Shown here piece by piece: positions 1 through 6,174 of a DNA stretch of 7,669 nt. The notes under the pieces are model-generated. The model was not told the DNA's origin, made no database searches, and worked only from the letters and a program-made list of their open reading frames with translations. This DNA comes from an uncultured Oscillospiraceae bacterium (GTDB taxonomy: Bacteria; Bacillota; Clostridia; Oscillospirales; Oscillospiraceae). Numbering within the stretch: the first letter of the stretch is position 1; every line of letters starts with the position of its first letter. Both the position numbers and the translations under genes were made by a program. The stretch covers positions 1 to 7,669 of the forward strand of contig CAJFPI010000183.1 of assembly GCA_904398675.1 (NCBI GenBank), in the 5' to 3' direction.

Positions 1-1918
1 CAAAGGACTGGAAAAAGGCGGGATACCCCTCGATGAACAGGTCGATCAGGGTCACCTGGATGGGGATGAGCGGGAACGGGAGATCGGCCAGCACGCAGAA
101 CAGGGAGAGCAGGATGGAATAGACGGTCTTGACAAAGAACACCCCAGCTGCCCGTGTCATATTGTTGACCACCCGGCGTCCCTCCAGCAGGATGTGGGGC
201 AATGCCATAAAATTGGAGTCCAGCAGCACCACCTGGGCCGCCTGCCGGGCGGCCTCGCTGCCGTAGGCCATTGCGATGGAGCAGTCCGCCTTCCGCATGG
301 CCAGGATGTCGTTGACGCCGTCGCCGGTCATGGCCACCCGATGGCCCTGGGCCTGCAGCTCCTCCACCAGCTGTCGTTTCTGTTCGGGAGAGACCCGTCC
401 GAACACCGTGTATTTCGCAGCCGCCCGGCGAAACCCGGCTGCGGTAGTCACCCGGCTCATGTCCACCCAGGCGGAGGTGTTCTCCAGCCCCGCCTGCGCC
501 GCCACAGCGGCAGCTGCCGCCGGATGGTCCCCGGAGATAACCTTTACCGACACCCCCTCCCGCTGGAAACAGGCCAGGGTATCCGCCGCCCCATCGCGGA
601 CAGGATCGGAGAGCACCAGGGCTGCCAGGGCAGTCATTTCCGGGAACGGCGCATCCGGATCAATGGGATAAGAGGTGGACGCGATCATCAAAACCCGCTT
701 GCCCCGCTGGATCTCCGCGCGCAGCTCCTCCGGAATCAATGCGCCGGTCATCCGCTCCGGCGCGCCTACCGCCAGAGTACCCAGACCCGGAAACGTCATG
801 GCGCTCCACTTTCTCCCGGAGGAAAAGGGGATCTTGGCCGTCGGCTCCAGAGCGCCGCCCGCACCGGGGAAATAGTTCCGCATGGCCTGGAAGGTGGCGT
901 TGTTGTCATCGCTGTGGGTCAGGAACGCCCCCATCCACTCTGACAGGGGGATGGGCGTTTTCCCCGCCAGCGGCACCATCCGCTCCACCCGCATATTCCC
1001 CTCGGTGAGTGTACCGGTCTTGTCCAAGCACAGCATGTCCACATGGGCAAGGCTCTCCAGAGAGAACAGGTTCTGCACCAAAACCCGGGATTTCGCCAGC
1101 TTGGCCACCCCCACCGCCAGGCTCACAGTGATCAGCAGCACCAGCCCCTTGGGGAGCATTCCCAGCAAGCCGGCGGCGGTGGTGGTCACCGCGTCAAACA
1201 GCGGCGCGCCCCGCAGGGCATACGCCTGGATAAAGAGGAGAACACCCAGCGGCGGAATCAGAAAACCGGTAAACCGGGTCACCTGCCGCATGGAGGCCAG
1301 CAGCTCCGAATGATCCGGCTCCCCGGCCCTGGCCTCCTGGGTGAGGCGGGCGGCATAACCGTTCGCGCCTACCCGCTCCACCCGGGCCAGGCAGGCCCCG
1401 GAGACCGCCACGCTCCCGGAGAGCAGTGCCTCCCCCGGTTTCTTCCGCACCGGGATGGACTCTCCGGTAAGCAGGGACTCGTCCGTCTCGATCCCGCCCT
1501 CCAGCACAAGGGCATCCGCCGGAATCTGCATCCCGCTCTCCAGGGAGATCACATCCCCCAGCACCAGCTCCTCCACCGGCAGCTCCCGCACTCCGCCGTC
1601 CCGCAGGACGCAGGCTTTGGGAGCAGTCAGGACGGCGATCTGCTCCACCAGTTTCTTGGCGTGGAGTTCCTGGACAATTCCGATGGCGGTATTCAGCGCA
1701 ATGATCAGGATAAACAGCAGGTTGGACCATGCGCCCACCAACGCCAGCGCAACGGCGATAAGGACGTTGAACAGATTGAACAGGGTACACACATGTTCCC
1801 GAATGATTTGACCGGCGGACCTGGTGATGGGCGGCGGCGGCACGTTGCCCCCGCCCATCTCCCTCAGCAGACGGGCCTCCGCCTCGGTCAACCCTCCACA
1901 GGGAGAATGGGGCATCAT
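1..1918 (-). CDS. Cation-transporting P-type ATPase (HAD-IC, P2/CtpE-like), 3' end outside window
   Basis: This is an ATP-driven cation pump of the inner membrane. The frame is open for 639 codons and runs off the window edge, so the last membrane helices are not visible. The start at 1918 follows AAAGGAGG (1929-1936) by 10 bases; a second ATG lies directly after it. Motifs seen: helices M1-M2 at about residues 45-90, the actuator TGES at 151-154, M4 with LPKGL at 255-259, the phosphorylated Asp in DKTGTLT at 299-305, GAPE in the nucleotide-binding domain, and the hinge TGDGVND at 531-537. There is no N-terminal CxxC metal-binding domain and no CPC in M4, which argues against a P1B copper/zinc pump. 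The N-terminal GLTEAEA stretch and LNTAIGIVQE in M2 fit the CtpE-like group of bacterial P2-type pumps, some of which move calcium. The usual M4 Glu (PEGL) is Lys257 here. The substrate is not determined. Confidence 0.93.
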   Translation of the reverse strand, partial: MMPHSPCGGLTEAEARLLREMGGGNVPPPPITRSAGQIIREHVCTLFNLFNVLIAVALALVGAWSNLLFILIIALNTAIGIVQELHAKKLVEQIAVLTAPKACVLRDGGVRELPVEELVLGDVISLESGMQIPADALVLEGGIETDESLLTGESIPVRKKPGEALLSGSVAVSGACLARVERVGANGYAARLTQEARAGEPDHSELLASMRQVTRFTGFLIPPLGVLLFIQAYALRGAPLFDAVTTTAAGLLGMLPKGLVLLITVSLAVGVAKLAKSRVLVQNLFSLESLAHVDMLCLDKTGTLTEGNMRVERMVPLAGKTPIPLSEWMGAFLTHSDDNNATFQAMRNYFPGAGGALEPTAKIPFSSGRKWSAMTFPGLGTLAVGAPERMTGALIPEELRAEIQRGKRVLMIASTSYPIDPDAPFPEMTALAALVLSDPVRDGAADTLACFQREGVSVKVISGDHPAAAAAVAAQAGLENTSAWVDMSRVTTAAGFRRAAAKYTVFGRVSPEQKRQLVEELQAQGHRVAMTGDGVNDILAMRKADCSIAMAYGSEAARQAAQVVLLDSNFMALPHILLEGRRVVNNMTRAAGVFFVKTVYSILLSLFCVLADLPFPLIPIQVTLIDLFIEGYPAFFQSF

Positions 1919-2034
1919 CTCGTTTTCGCCTCCTTTTGGGCTTTATCAAAGAAAGCATACAGCGCCTTCTTAAACCATTTATAAACTGGGCATAACAAAT
2001 CGAGAAAAGCAAAAAATGCGGCGGCTGTCGTCAC
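1915..2034 (-). CDS. Possible small membrane-associated protein (or truncated gene remnant) coupled to the P-type ATPase
   Basis: An open frame on the minus strand ends with a TGA that overlaps the ATPase ATG in the ATGA arrangement typical of translationally coupled genes. Read from a GTG at 2034 it encodes 39 residues. They comprise a hydrophobic stretch (AAAFFAFLDLLCPVYKWF) and then an amphipathic, Lys-rich tail ending KEAKTR. The frame stays open back to 2121, just after a TAA at 2122-2124, but contains no ATG. No convincing ribosome binding site precedes the GTG, so the start is uncertain. It may be a tiny accessory protein of the pump, the 3' remnant of a truncated gene, or chance. The coupling geometry and protein-like tail are seen; the function is unknown. 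Confidence 0.35.
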   Translation of the reverse strand: MTTAAAFFAFLDLLCPVYKWFKKALYAFFDKAQKEAKTR

Positions 2035-2076
2035 TTCAGAAATCCGTTTGTGCTGGTTCCCTACTGCGGCGGGTGA
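1996..2076 (+). pseudogene. Possible 3' remnant of a lost plus-strand gene (Cys-rich tail)
   Basis: On the plus strand a frame open from 1996 ends at a TGA at 2074-2076. Its last residues read KKCGGCRHFRNPFVLVPYCG, with a CxxC and a later Cys. It has no start codon or ribosome binding site. A hairpin with a T-run follows 16 bases later, which is where a terminator of a plus-strand gene would sit. It overlaps the minus-strand small frame at 1915-2034, so at most one of the two is likely to be genuine. The call rests only on the Cys pattern and the terminator spacing. Confidence 0.2.
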
Positions 2077-2092
2077 GGGACATGACAGAAAG

Positions 2093-2123
2093 CGGCCGGA
2101 GCGCTGATGCCCCGGCCGTTTTT
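2093..2123 (+). terminator. Rho-independent terminator, plus strand
   Basis: A perfect 7-bp GC stem (CGGCCGG at 2093-2099 with CCGGCCG at 2112-2118) around a 12-base loop is followed directly by five T residues (2119-2123). The T-run is on the plus strand only. No intact plus-strand gene lies upstream in the window; the only candidate is the short Cys-rich tail ending at 2076. It could also stop readthrough before the zinc-ribbon gene. Confidence 0.6.
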
Positions 2124-2124
2124 A

Positions 2125-2438
2125 TGCACTGTTTAACCCCCGTTTCCCACTTGTTTAAGCCATAATGCTACACTGCAGGCATGGGAGGGGCACCCCCACC
2201 AAATGAGAGACAGGATCTGCACATTAAAACGAGCCGCCTTCCGCCTCTCCCCCGCCAGTCGGCGGTGTAATGGGGCTGCTGAAACCCTGCTGGAAGGCTG
2301 CCTGCGGACGCAGCGAGCGCCGGCTGGCGCTTTCCCGCCCATCATCACCGCAATGTGCAGACGTCATCTATCGCTTGCCCTCCACAGGCTGGAGGGCAGC
2401 AAGAGGCGGCGGCACGGAATGTAAAAGGAGGTCATCTT
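2125..2438. other. Gene-free, structured leader/intergenic region
   Basis: No convincing gene lies in this stretch; the short frames on both strands lack family features and ribosome binding sites. It contains several GC-rich hairpins: AGCGCC-GGCT-GGCGCT at 2316-2331, GCCCTCC-(7)-GGAGGGC at 2377-2397 just before the zinc-ribbon gene, and CTGCG/CGCAG and GCTGC/GCAGC pairs around 2298-2314. An extended -10-like motif, TGCTACACT (2166-2174), has no good -35. I do not recognise a riboswitch, tRNA or known small RNA. The stretch could be a structured 5' leader of the downstream genes or a degenerate intergenic repeat. Confidence 0.4.
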
Positions 2439-3053
2439 ATGAAACGCTGGAAAAACCGGATACTGCAAGCAAAATTCGGCAGGCTTGCAAAACGCCTGGC
2501 CATCGTGTCAATCTGCACAGTTTTGCTGGGCGGGATTCTTTCCGCGGTATTGCTCCAGCCGCAGATTTCACAAGCCGCATCGGCCCTGCAGCAGGCAGAG
2601 CATGACGACAGTCTCTACAGGGAGCATCCCTGCGGCTGGAATCATCTGCCCGGCATCAAAGAGCCCGCCCCGCCGGCAGAGGCAGCCCTGCTTGCAATTG
2701 GGGCTGCGTTCTGTGTCCTGCTTGCCATGTGGTGGCTGCTGGTGCCGGCATGGCTCTATCAGGCATCAAGCCGCGCCCGGATGAACACAACGCTGTGGCC
2801 TCCTCTGGGGCTTTTATGGAATCTGTGTGGACTGCTCCTGTTCCTCGCCGTCCGCGGCCTCTTCCGCCAGCGGTGCGGTGTCTGCGGCACTTGGCAGAGC
2901 AAAGCCGCCTTCTGCCGGGCCTGCGGCGCAAAATTCCACACGGCCTGCCCCTCCTGCGGAACAAACTGCAGCCCGGACAATTCATACTGCAGCCACTGCG
3001 GATCGGCCTTGAATCCCGTTGAAGATTTAAACGCCGCTGAAGGAACCAGGTGA
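2439..3053 (+). CDS. Membrane-anchored double zinc-ribbon protein, unknown function
   Basis: This encodes 204 residues. The ATG at 2439 is chosen because a strong AAAAGGAGG site (2423-2431) precedes it by 7 bases; an upstream in-frame ATG at 2355 lacks this. The N-terminus is basic (MKRWKNRILQAK) and leads into a membrane helix at about residues 20-40. After a polar loop, two more helices lie at about 82-106 and 119-141. The C-terminal 60 residues form two zinc ribbons: Cys146/149 with Cys159/162, and Cys170/173 with Cys184/187, plus an extra Cys177. This resembles the DZANK/zinc-ribbon domains that many Firmicutes attach to membrane proteins, probably for protein contacts; that role is inferred. 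The stop lies 5 bases before the start of the truncated PAP2 gene, so the two probably form one transcript. Confidence 0.85.
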   Translation: MKRWKNRILQAKFGRLAKRLAIVSICTVLLGGILSAVLLQPQISQAASALQQAEHDDSLYREHPCGWNHLPGIKEPAPPAEAALLAIGAAFCVLLAMWWLLVPAWLYQASSRARMNTTLWPPLGLLWNLCGLLLFLAVRGLFRQRCGVCGTWQSKAAFCRACGAKFHTACPSCGTNCSPDNSYCSHCGSALNPVEDLNAAEGTR

Positions 3054-3058
3054 CAGCC

Positions 3059-3323
3059 ATGCTCACTTTTGAACTTGTGATTCTGGATTGGATCCAGGCA
3101 AACCTGCGAAATCCAGCGCTGGACCTGCTGATGCCAGTCGTCACTCTGCTGGGCAGCGGCGGCCTGGTCTGGATCGCCCTCGCCTGTATCCTCATGTTCA
3201 TGCCAAAGCATCGTAAGACCGGTGCCGCTGTTCTGGCCGGGCTCACACTGGAGGTGATCTGCTGCAATCTGGTGTTAAAGCCTCTCGTCGGCCGTCTCCG
3301 CCCCTGCGACGTGAACACAGCTG
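3059..3323 (+). pseudogene. Truncated PAP2-family membrane phosphatase
   Basis: The start at 3059 is preceded by AGGTGA (3048-3053), which overlaps the stop of the zinc-ribbon gene; a GTG at 3050 is an alternative. The product begins as a PAP2-type phosphatase, the family that includes undecaprenyl-pyrophosphate and phosphatidylglycerophosphate phosphatases. It has helices at about residues 24-48 and 54-73, then the first active-site motif K-x6-RP (Lys74, Arg81, Pro82) followed by CDVNTA. The match stops at about position 3323. The second (PSGH) and third (SRx5Hx3D) motifs that carry the catalytic histidines are absent. The frame stays open to a TAG at 3536-3538, but that part is antisense to the 3' end of the lipoprotein gene and looks non-native. 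The enzyme should be inactive. The missing part was not found elsewhere in the window. Confidence 0.75.
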
Positions 3324-3326
3324 GAG

Positions 3327-3343
3327 ATGCCGCGATGCGGCAT
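3327..3343. repeat. Perfect 7-bp hairpin at the PAP2 breakpoint
   Basis: ATGCCGC-GAT-GCGGCAT forms a perfect inverted repeat with a 3-base loop. It starts within a few bases of the point where PAP2 similarity ends and lies downstream of the lipoprotein gene on the other strand. Neither side has a T-run, so it is not a typical intrinsic terminator. It might nevertheless protect the 3' end of the operon mRNA, or mark a recombination point. Confidence 0.5.
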
Positions 3344-3402
3344 AACTGTCTGCTGCGCATTCAGGCTGCCCGGCCTCCGATATATTTGGTCGGGAAATCC
3401 GC

Positions 3403-4065
3403 CTATCCGTTTCCAAATGCAATATCGACATTGCCGTTATTGCCGGACACCTGGAGCGTTTTTTCCCCGCCGTCCTTCTCCTCCGGCAGATTGCTCTCAC
3501 CCTTTTTGATTTCTGTCTGGATGGAAAAATCGTCATAGCTGCCGGCAATCGTCCCTGAAATATCCCCGTTCTTCACGGTCAGGGACAGGGCGTCCCCCAC
3601 ATCCAGCTCCCCGAAGGTGATGTTCCCGCCGTTGGAGGAGAGGCTGACGCTGCCTGCTACAGCCAGCGCCGGAAGGGAGATGTCTTCATTTGTCGTGGAC
3701 AGCGTAAGGGCGTCTAAAAGCGCGTCCGGGACCTGCAGCGCTATTTTCCGGTTTTCAGCGGCGGCCTTCATCCCAATGTAGTCTGTCCAGCTCCTGCCGC
3801 TCGCGCTTGTCATTGTCAGTACATTCCCGTCAGAAACGGAAATGTCGTAGTACTCTTTGCTGTTTTCAAAATATTGAATATGGATCAGCTCGTCCTCGGA
3901 CAGCGACACCTCAATTTCCCGGTCCTGCACATCAAGCCGGACCTCCGTAACCGCCGCATCCGGCGTGTAGCTCTTCTCTTCAAAGGGTTCGCCGCTGTCT
4001 GAGCAGCCGGCTAAAAGGAAACAGCCCAGCACAAGGCACAGCCTCAGTAAAGTGAGTTTTTTCAT
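3403..4065 (-). CDS. DUF4097-like surface lipoprotein
   Basis: This encodes 220 residues. The start at 4065 is preceded by GGGAGG with a 6-base gap. A lipoprotein signal peptide is clear: MKK, a hydrophobic stretch, and the lipobox LLAGC with Cys21 as the lipidated residue, so the product should sit on the outer face of the membrane. Residues 40-218 carry short beta-strand repeats such as SLSSNGGNITFGELDVGDAL, TVKNGDISGTI and SGNNGNVDIAFGNG. This pattern is typical of the DUF4097 putative beta-helix domain, whose role is poorly known and which is often encoded beside ABC transporters and envelope-stress genes. It is the last gene of the four-gene operon, 36 bases after the GNAT stop. It may sense or shield something at the cell surface, but that is inference. 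Confidence 0.85.
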   Translation of the reverse strand: MKKLTLLRLCLVLGCFLLAGCSDSGEPFEEKSYTPDAAVTEVRLDVQDREIEVSLSEDELIHIQYFENSKEYYDISVSDGNVLTMTSASGRSWTDYIGMKAAAENRKIALQVPDALLDALTLSTTNEDISLPALAVAGSVSLSSNGGNITFGELDVGDALSLTVKNGDISGTIAGSYDDFSIQTEIKKGESNLPEEKDGGEKTLQVSGNNGNVDIAFGNG

Positions 4066-4101
4066 GGTAAACCTCCCGATACAGTAGATTCTATTTACAG
4101 C

Positions 4102-4551
4102 TTACAGCGCCAATTCGTAATAGCATCCTTCTTTATCAGACGCGCCGGTGGAATGAAACCCCGCAGAAAGAAACAGCCTCTTCACTGTTTCATTGGCCGC
4201 ATCAATTTGCAGGGCGACTTTTTTCACGCCTTGAATTTTCAGCCCCCGCAGGATATGCTCCAACGCTTTTTCCTCAAGCCCCTTCTGCCGGAACCGGTCG
4301 TCCACCATAAAGCGGCAGATCGTTGCCGTTTCAGCATGATCCTCTGCGCGCCGATACATGAAAAATCCGATCAGCACATGGTTGTGATAAATGGCGTTGG
4401 GGTGCAGCTCCGGATGATATTTCGTTTCCGCTATGGATATGGCGTTGCAGCAAAAGTGTCCCGCCGTCATCATCCCAACGCCGTTTTGATGTGTTGACAA
4501 TTCGCACACATCCAGCATATTCTGCGCGTCAACCGCTTTGATCCGAATCAT
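4102..4551 (-). CDS. GNAT N-acetyltransferase, BltD/SpeG-like, with altered acetyl-CoA motif
   Basis: This is a 149-residue GNAT-fold protein and the third gene of the operon, 15 bases after the permease stop. GGGGGAT upstream serves as the ribosome binding site. The central strands (NAIYHNHVLIGFFMYRR, ATICRFMVDDRF) and the late motif AANETVKRLFLSAGF (residues 118-132) are GNAT hallmarks. The layout resembles diamine/polyamine acetyltransferases such as BltD, which in Bacillus is co-encoded with an efflux pump under a MerR regulator; this supports a polyamine or cationic-drug substrate but does not prove it. The pyrophosphate-binding loop, normally Q/R-x-x-G-x-G/A, reads R88-Q-K-G91-L-E93. 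The Glu replaces the usual small residue and could weaken acetyl-CoA binding. The frame is otherwise intact. Confidence 0.85.
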   Translation of the reverse strand: MIRIKAVDAQNMLDVCELSTHQNGVGMMTAGHFCCNAISIAETKYHPELHPNAIYHNHVLIGFFMYRRAEDHAETATICRFMVDDRFRQKGLEEKALEHILRGLKIQGVKKVALQIDAANETVKRLFLSAGFHSTGASDKEGCYYELAL

Positions 4552-4566
4552 GGCGATCCCCCATGT

Positions 4567-5214
4567 CTATAACGTTTTTCTCTTCAGGACCACAAGCCCT
4601 CCGAGCGATAAGGCCGCGCTGAGCAGCAGGCAGACGCCGATATGCAGGGGTGCGCTGCCATTCAGCATGATGATCTGGAAAAATCCGGCCAGGACGGAGC
4701 GCAGGGGTGCAATAGGTGTAAAAATGCAGATAATGGCAACAAGCACCGCGTCTGTCAGCCACCCGTACCAGTGGGCCTGCATGGACAGCAGCACATGGAG
4801 AAACACCATCACAAGCAGCAGAAAGCACATCTGCTGGAGCCCGGCGGCGAGGATCCCGTTTTCCGTCCAGCGGCACACGTCCATCAAATTGATCACGGTC
4901 CGGGCGGGATACAGGGGGTCAATCAGGAGATGGACGATTGTGTTGACAAGGGAAATGCAAAATGCCAGAAAGGCGTAGCTGATGAGGCAGCCGACAAAAT
5001 AATCTTTTTTGCTCGCCCCCAGATGCATCAGCTTCGAGAAATCATAAAAGACAAAAAAGAAGGGCGTCAGGACCGCCAGCAGCCAGGTGTAATTCCCGTT
5101 GCTCAACACAACGTCGCCGGATGAGGTGGCGCAGAGCACCACAAGCGCCGTGAGGATGAAACTGATCTTATTGCTTGCCAGCAAGCGTTTTACAACCGCA
5201 AAAACAGCCTTCAT
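4567..5214 (-). CDS. ABC-2-type transporter permease subunit
   Basis: This encodes 215 residues with about six membrane helices (near 18-30, 42-57, 72-97, 121-145, 152-168 and 190-210) and a short basic tail KRKTL. The loop LGASKKDYFVGCL after the second helix is typical of small ABC-2-like permeases. The ATG at 5214 overlaps the ATPase stop by ATGA, and a GGGAGG site lies within the end of the ATPase gene. The product should pair with that ATPase as an exporter, probably as a dimer since only one permease gene is present. The substrate is not visible. Antimicrobial peptides or cationic amphiphiles are plausible given the MerR and GNAT neighbours. Confidence 0.87.
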   Translation of the reverse strand: MKAVFAVVKRLLASNKISFILTALVVLCATSSGDVVLSNGNYTWLLAVLTPFFFVFYDFSKLMHLGASKKDYFVGCLISYAFLAFCISLVNTIVHLLIDPLYPARTVINLMDVCRWTENGILAAGLQQMCFLLLVMVFLHVLLSMQAHWYGWLTDAVLVAIICIFTPIAPLRSVLAGFFQIIMLNGSAPLHIGVCLLLSAALSLGGLVVLKRKTL

Positions 5215-6062
5215 TTTGCCGCACCTCCCTTATGTCCCACCATTTGAATAAAGAAATCCTGCAAAGACAGCGGGTGAATTTCCAATGAGGCGGCCGGCTC
5301 CGGCGGATTGTCGAAGATATAGCGGGTCACCAGCCCGCCCACTGCATCCTGGCCGATGGTATTTAAGCCGTGGGTTGCGGCCTCCACGTCCTTTTCCAGC
5401 CCGCTGACACGGAATGCCTTTGTTTCCACCGCCTGCAGCGTGTCGAAGAAACGGATGCTGCCCCTGTCAATAATGATCAGCTTTTGAATGGTCTTTGCGA
5501 TCTCTTCAATGATATGGGTGGATACGATGATCACGCGCGGGTGTTTCTGAAAGCTCTCTGTCAGCATATCGTAAAACTCTACGCGCATAATGGCGTCAAA
5601 GCCGAGGACGGGCTCGTCCAGAAGAACGGCCTCCTTATTGCTGGCCAGGCAGATAATGGTGGAAACCATGGTTTTCATGCCGAGGGAGAGGTGATTGAAC
5701 TTCTTTTTCCCGTCCAGCTCAAAGCGCCCCATCATGTCTGCGGCAAACTCATAATCATAGTCAGGGTTTACCTCAGAGGCGATCCGCAGCAGCTTTCGCA
5801 CCGGAAGATTAAAATGCTTTGCAAAGTTTTCGATATAGCTGACGCCCGTATCCAAGGTAGACGTAGTGATCACCTTGCCGCCGACCTGGATCCTGCCGCT
5901 TGTAATGTTTTGATACCCGGCAATCGACTTGAGCAGGGTTGTTTTTCCTGCGCCGTTTCTTCCCAGCAGGCAGTAGATCCCCGGCTCATCAATGGTTAAC
6001 GTGATGTTTTTCAGTACGGCTGCCTGCCCGTACTGCTTTGTGACTTGCTTGAGTTCTATCAT
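5211..6062 (-). CDS. ABC transporter ATP-binding protein
   Basis: This is a 283-residue nucleotide-binding subunit that powers the permease encoded next to it. The start at 6062 (MIELKQVTKQYG) is preferred over an in-frame ATG at 6110 because GGGAGG (6072-6077) precedes it by 9 bases and ABC domains normally begin this way. Motifs: Walker A GRNGAGKT at 34-41, an LSLGM signature at 125-129 (a variant of LSGGQ), Walker B AVLLDEP at 145-151, and the switch His183 in STHIIEE. The signature differs from consensus in its third and fifth residues, as in the YtrB-like group of exporters. The last 70 residues form a variable C-terminal domain. It is the first gene of the operon, transcribed from the MerR-type promoter at 6129-6159. 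Confidence 0.93.
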   Translation of the reverse strand: MIELKQVTKQYGQAAVLKNITLTIDEPGIYCLLGRNGAGKTTLLKSIAGYQNITSGRIQVGGKVITTSTLDTGVSYIENFAKHFNLPVRKLLRIASEVNPDYDYEFAADMMGRFELDGKKKFNHLSLGMKTMVSTIICLASNKEAVLLDEPVLGFDAIMRVEFYDMLTESFQKHPRVIIVSTHIIEEIAKTIQKLIIIDRGSIRFFDTLQAVETKAFRVSGLEKDVEAATHGLNTIGQDAVGGLVTRYIFDNPPEPAASLEIHPLSLQDFFIQMVGHKGGAAK

Positions 6063-6097
6063 GCAGCCATTCCTCCCAAACAGTATGGATATTTCTG

Positions 6098-6126
6098 TTG
6101 CTTTCCGCAATCTCCTGTGCTAAAAT
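6098..6126 (+). promoter_or_regulatory. Sigma-A-like promoter of the MerR gene
   Basis: TTGCTT (6098-6103), a 17-base spacer and TAAAAT (6121-6126), with an upstream TGC giving an extended -10 (TGCTAAAAT). The predicted start at about 6133 is followed by the dyad at 6139-6153 and then the MerR start codon at 6175. The two promoters of the pair are back to back, with their -10 boxes only 2 bases apart, so they probably compete for polymerase. Confidence 0.7.
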
Positions 6127-6128
6127 GG

Positions 6129-6159
6129 ATTGTAAACCTTTGTGTAACACAAATGTCAA
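6129..6159 (-). promoter_or_regulatory. MerR-type promoter of the ABC operon (19-base spacer)
   Basis: Read on the minus strand, TTGACA (6154-6159) is a perfect -35 and TACAAT (6129-6134) a near-perfect -10, separated by exactly 19 bases. Normal sigma-A promoters have 17. A 19-20-base spacer is the hallmark of promoters activated by MerR-family proteins, which twist the DNA to realign the two boxes. Transcription would start near 6122, about 60 bases before the ABC ATPase ATG. Confidence 0.85.
6139..6153. promoter_or_regulatory. MerR operator: perfect 15-base dyad
   Basis: TTTGTGTAACACAAA has two perfect 7-base arms around one central base and fills most of the 19-base spacer of the ABC operon promoter. 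This is where MerR-family dimers bind in BmrR, MerR and related systems. It also lies just downstream of the expected start of the divergent MerR transcript, so binding could repress the regulator's own gene. The binding protein is inferred from the adjacent merR-like gene. Confidence 0.85.
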
Positions 6160-6174
6160 TAGGGAAAAATCAAA

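Noticed and set aside
194..1984. Several plus-strand frames opposite the ATPase
   Set aside because: They are antisense to a gene with all P-type ATPase motifs intact and show no domains of their own.
1940..2000. Promoter for the P-type ATPase just upstream of its start
   Set aside because: TATGCT and TTTATA-like boxes occur but with spacings of 9 or about 20 bases; not convincing.
1194..2012. Long minus-strand frame starting MLFSICYAQF, overlapping the ATPase
   Set aside because: It is a shadow of the P-type ATPase in another frame, with Gly/Arg/Ala-rich sequence and no family motifs.
2161..2174. Promoter for the zinc-ribbon gene (CATAAT or TGCTACACT)
   Set aside because: Neither has an acceptable -35 at 16-18 bases; kept only as a remark in the intergenic entry.
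2133..2424. Short frames on both strands in the gene-free region
   Set aside because: They are Arg/Ala/Pro-rich, have no ribosome binding site and overlap each other; typical of GC-rich noncoding DNA.
3327..3343. Hairpin read as an intrinsic terminator of the ABC operon
   Set aside because: No T-run follows on either strand.
2656..3360. Minus-strand frame of 234 residues starting MRSRQLCRIA, with a GGAGG about 13 bases upstream
   Set aside because: It is antisense to the zinc-ribbon and PAP2 genes and has no recognisable domain; the GGAGG is probably chance.
3324..3538. Continuation of the PAP2 frame to the TAG at 3538 as a native protein end
   Set aside because: Beyond about residue 88 it lacks PAP2 motifs, and from 3403 it is antisense to the lipoprotein gene.
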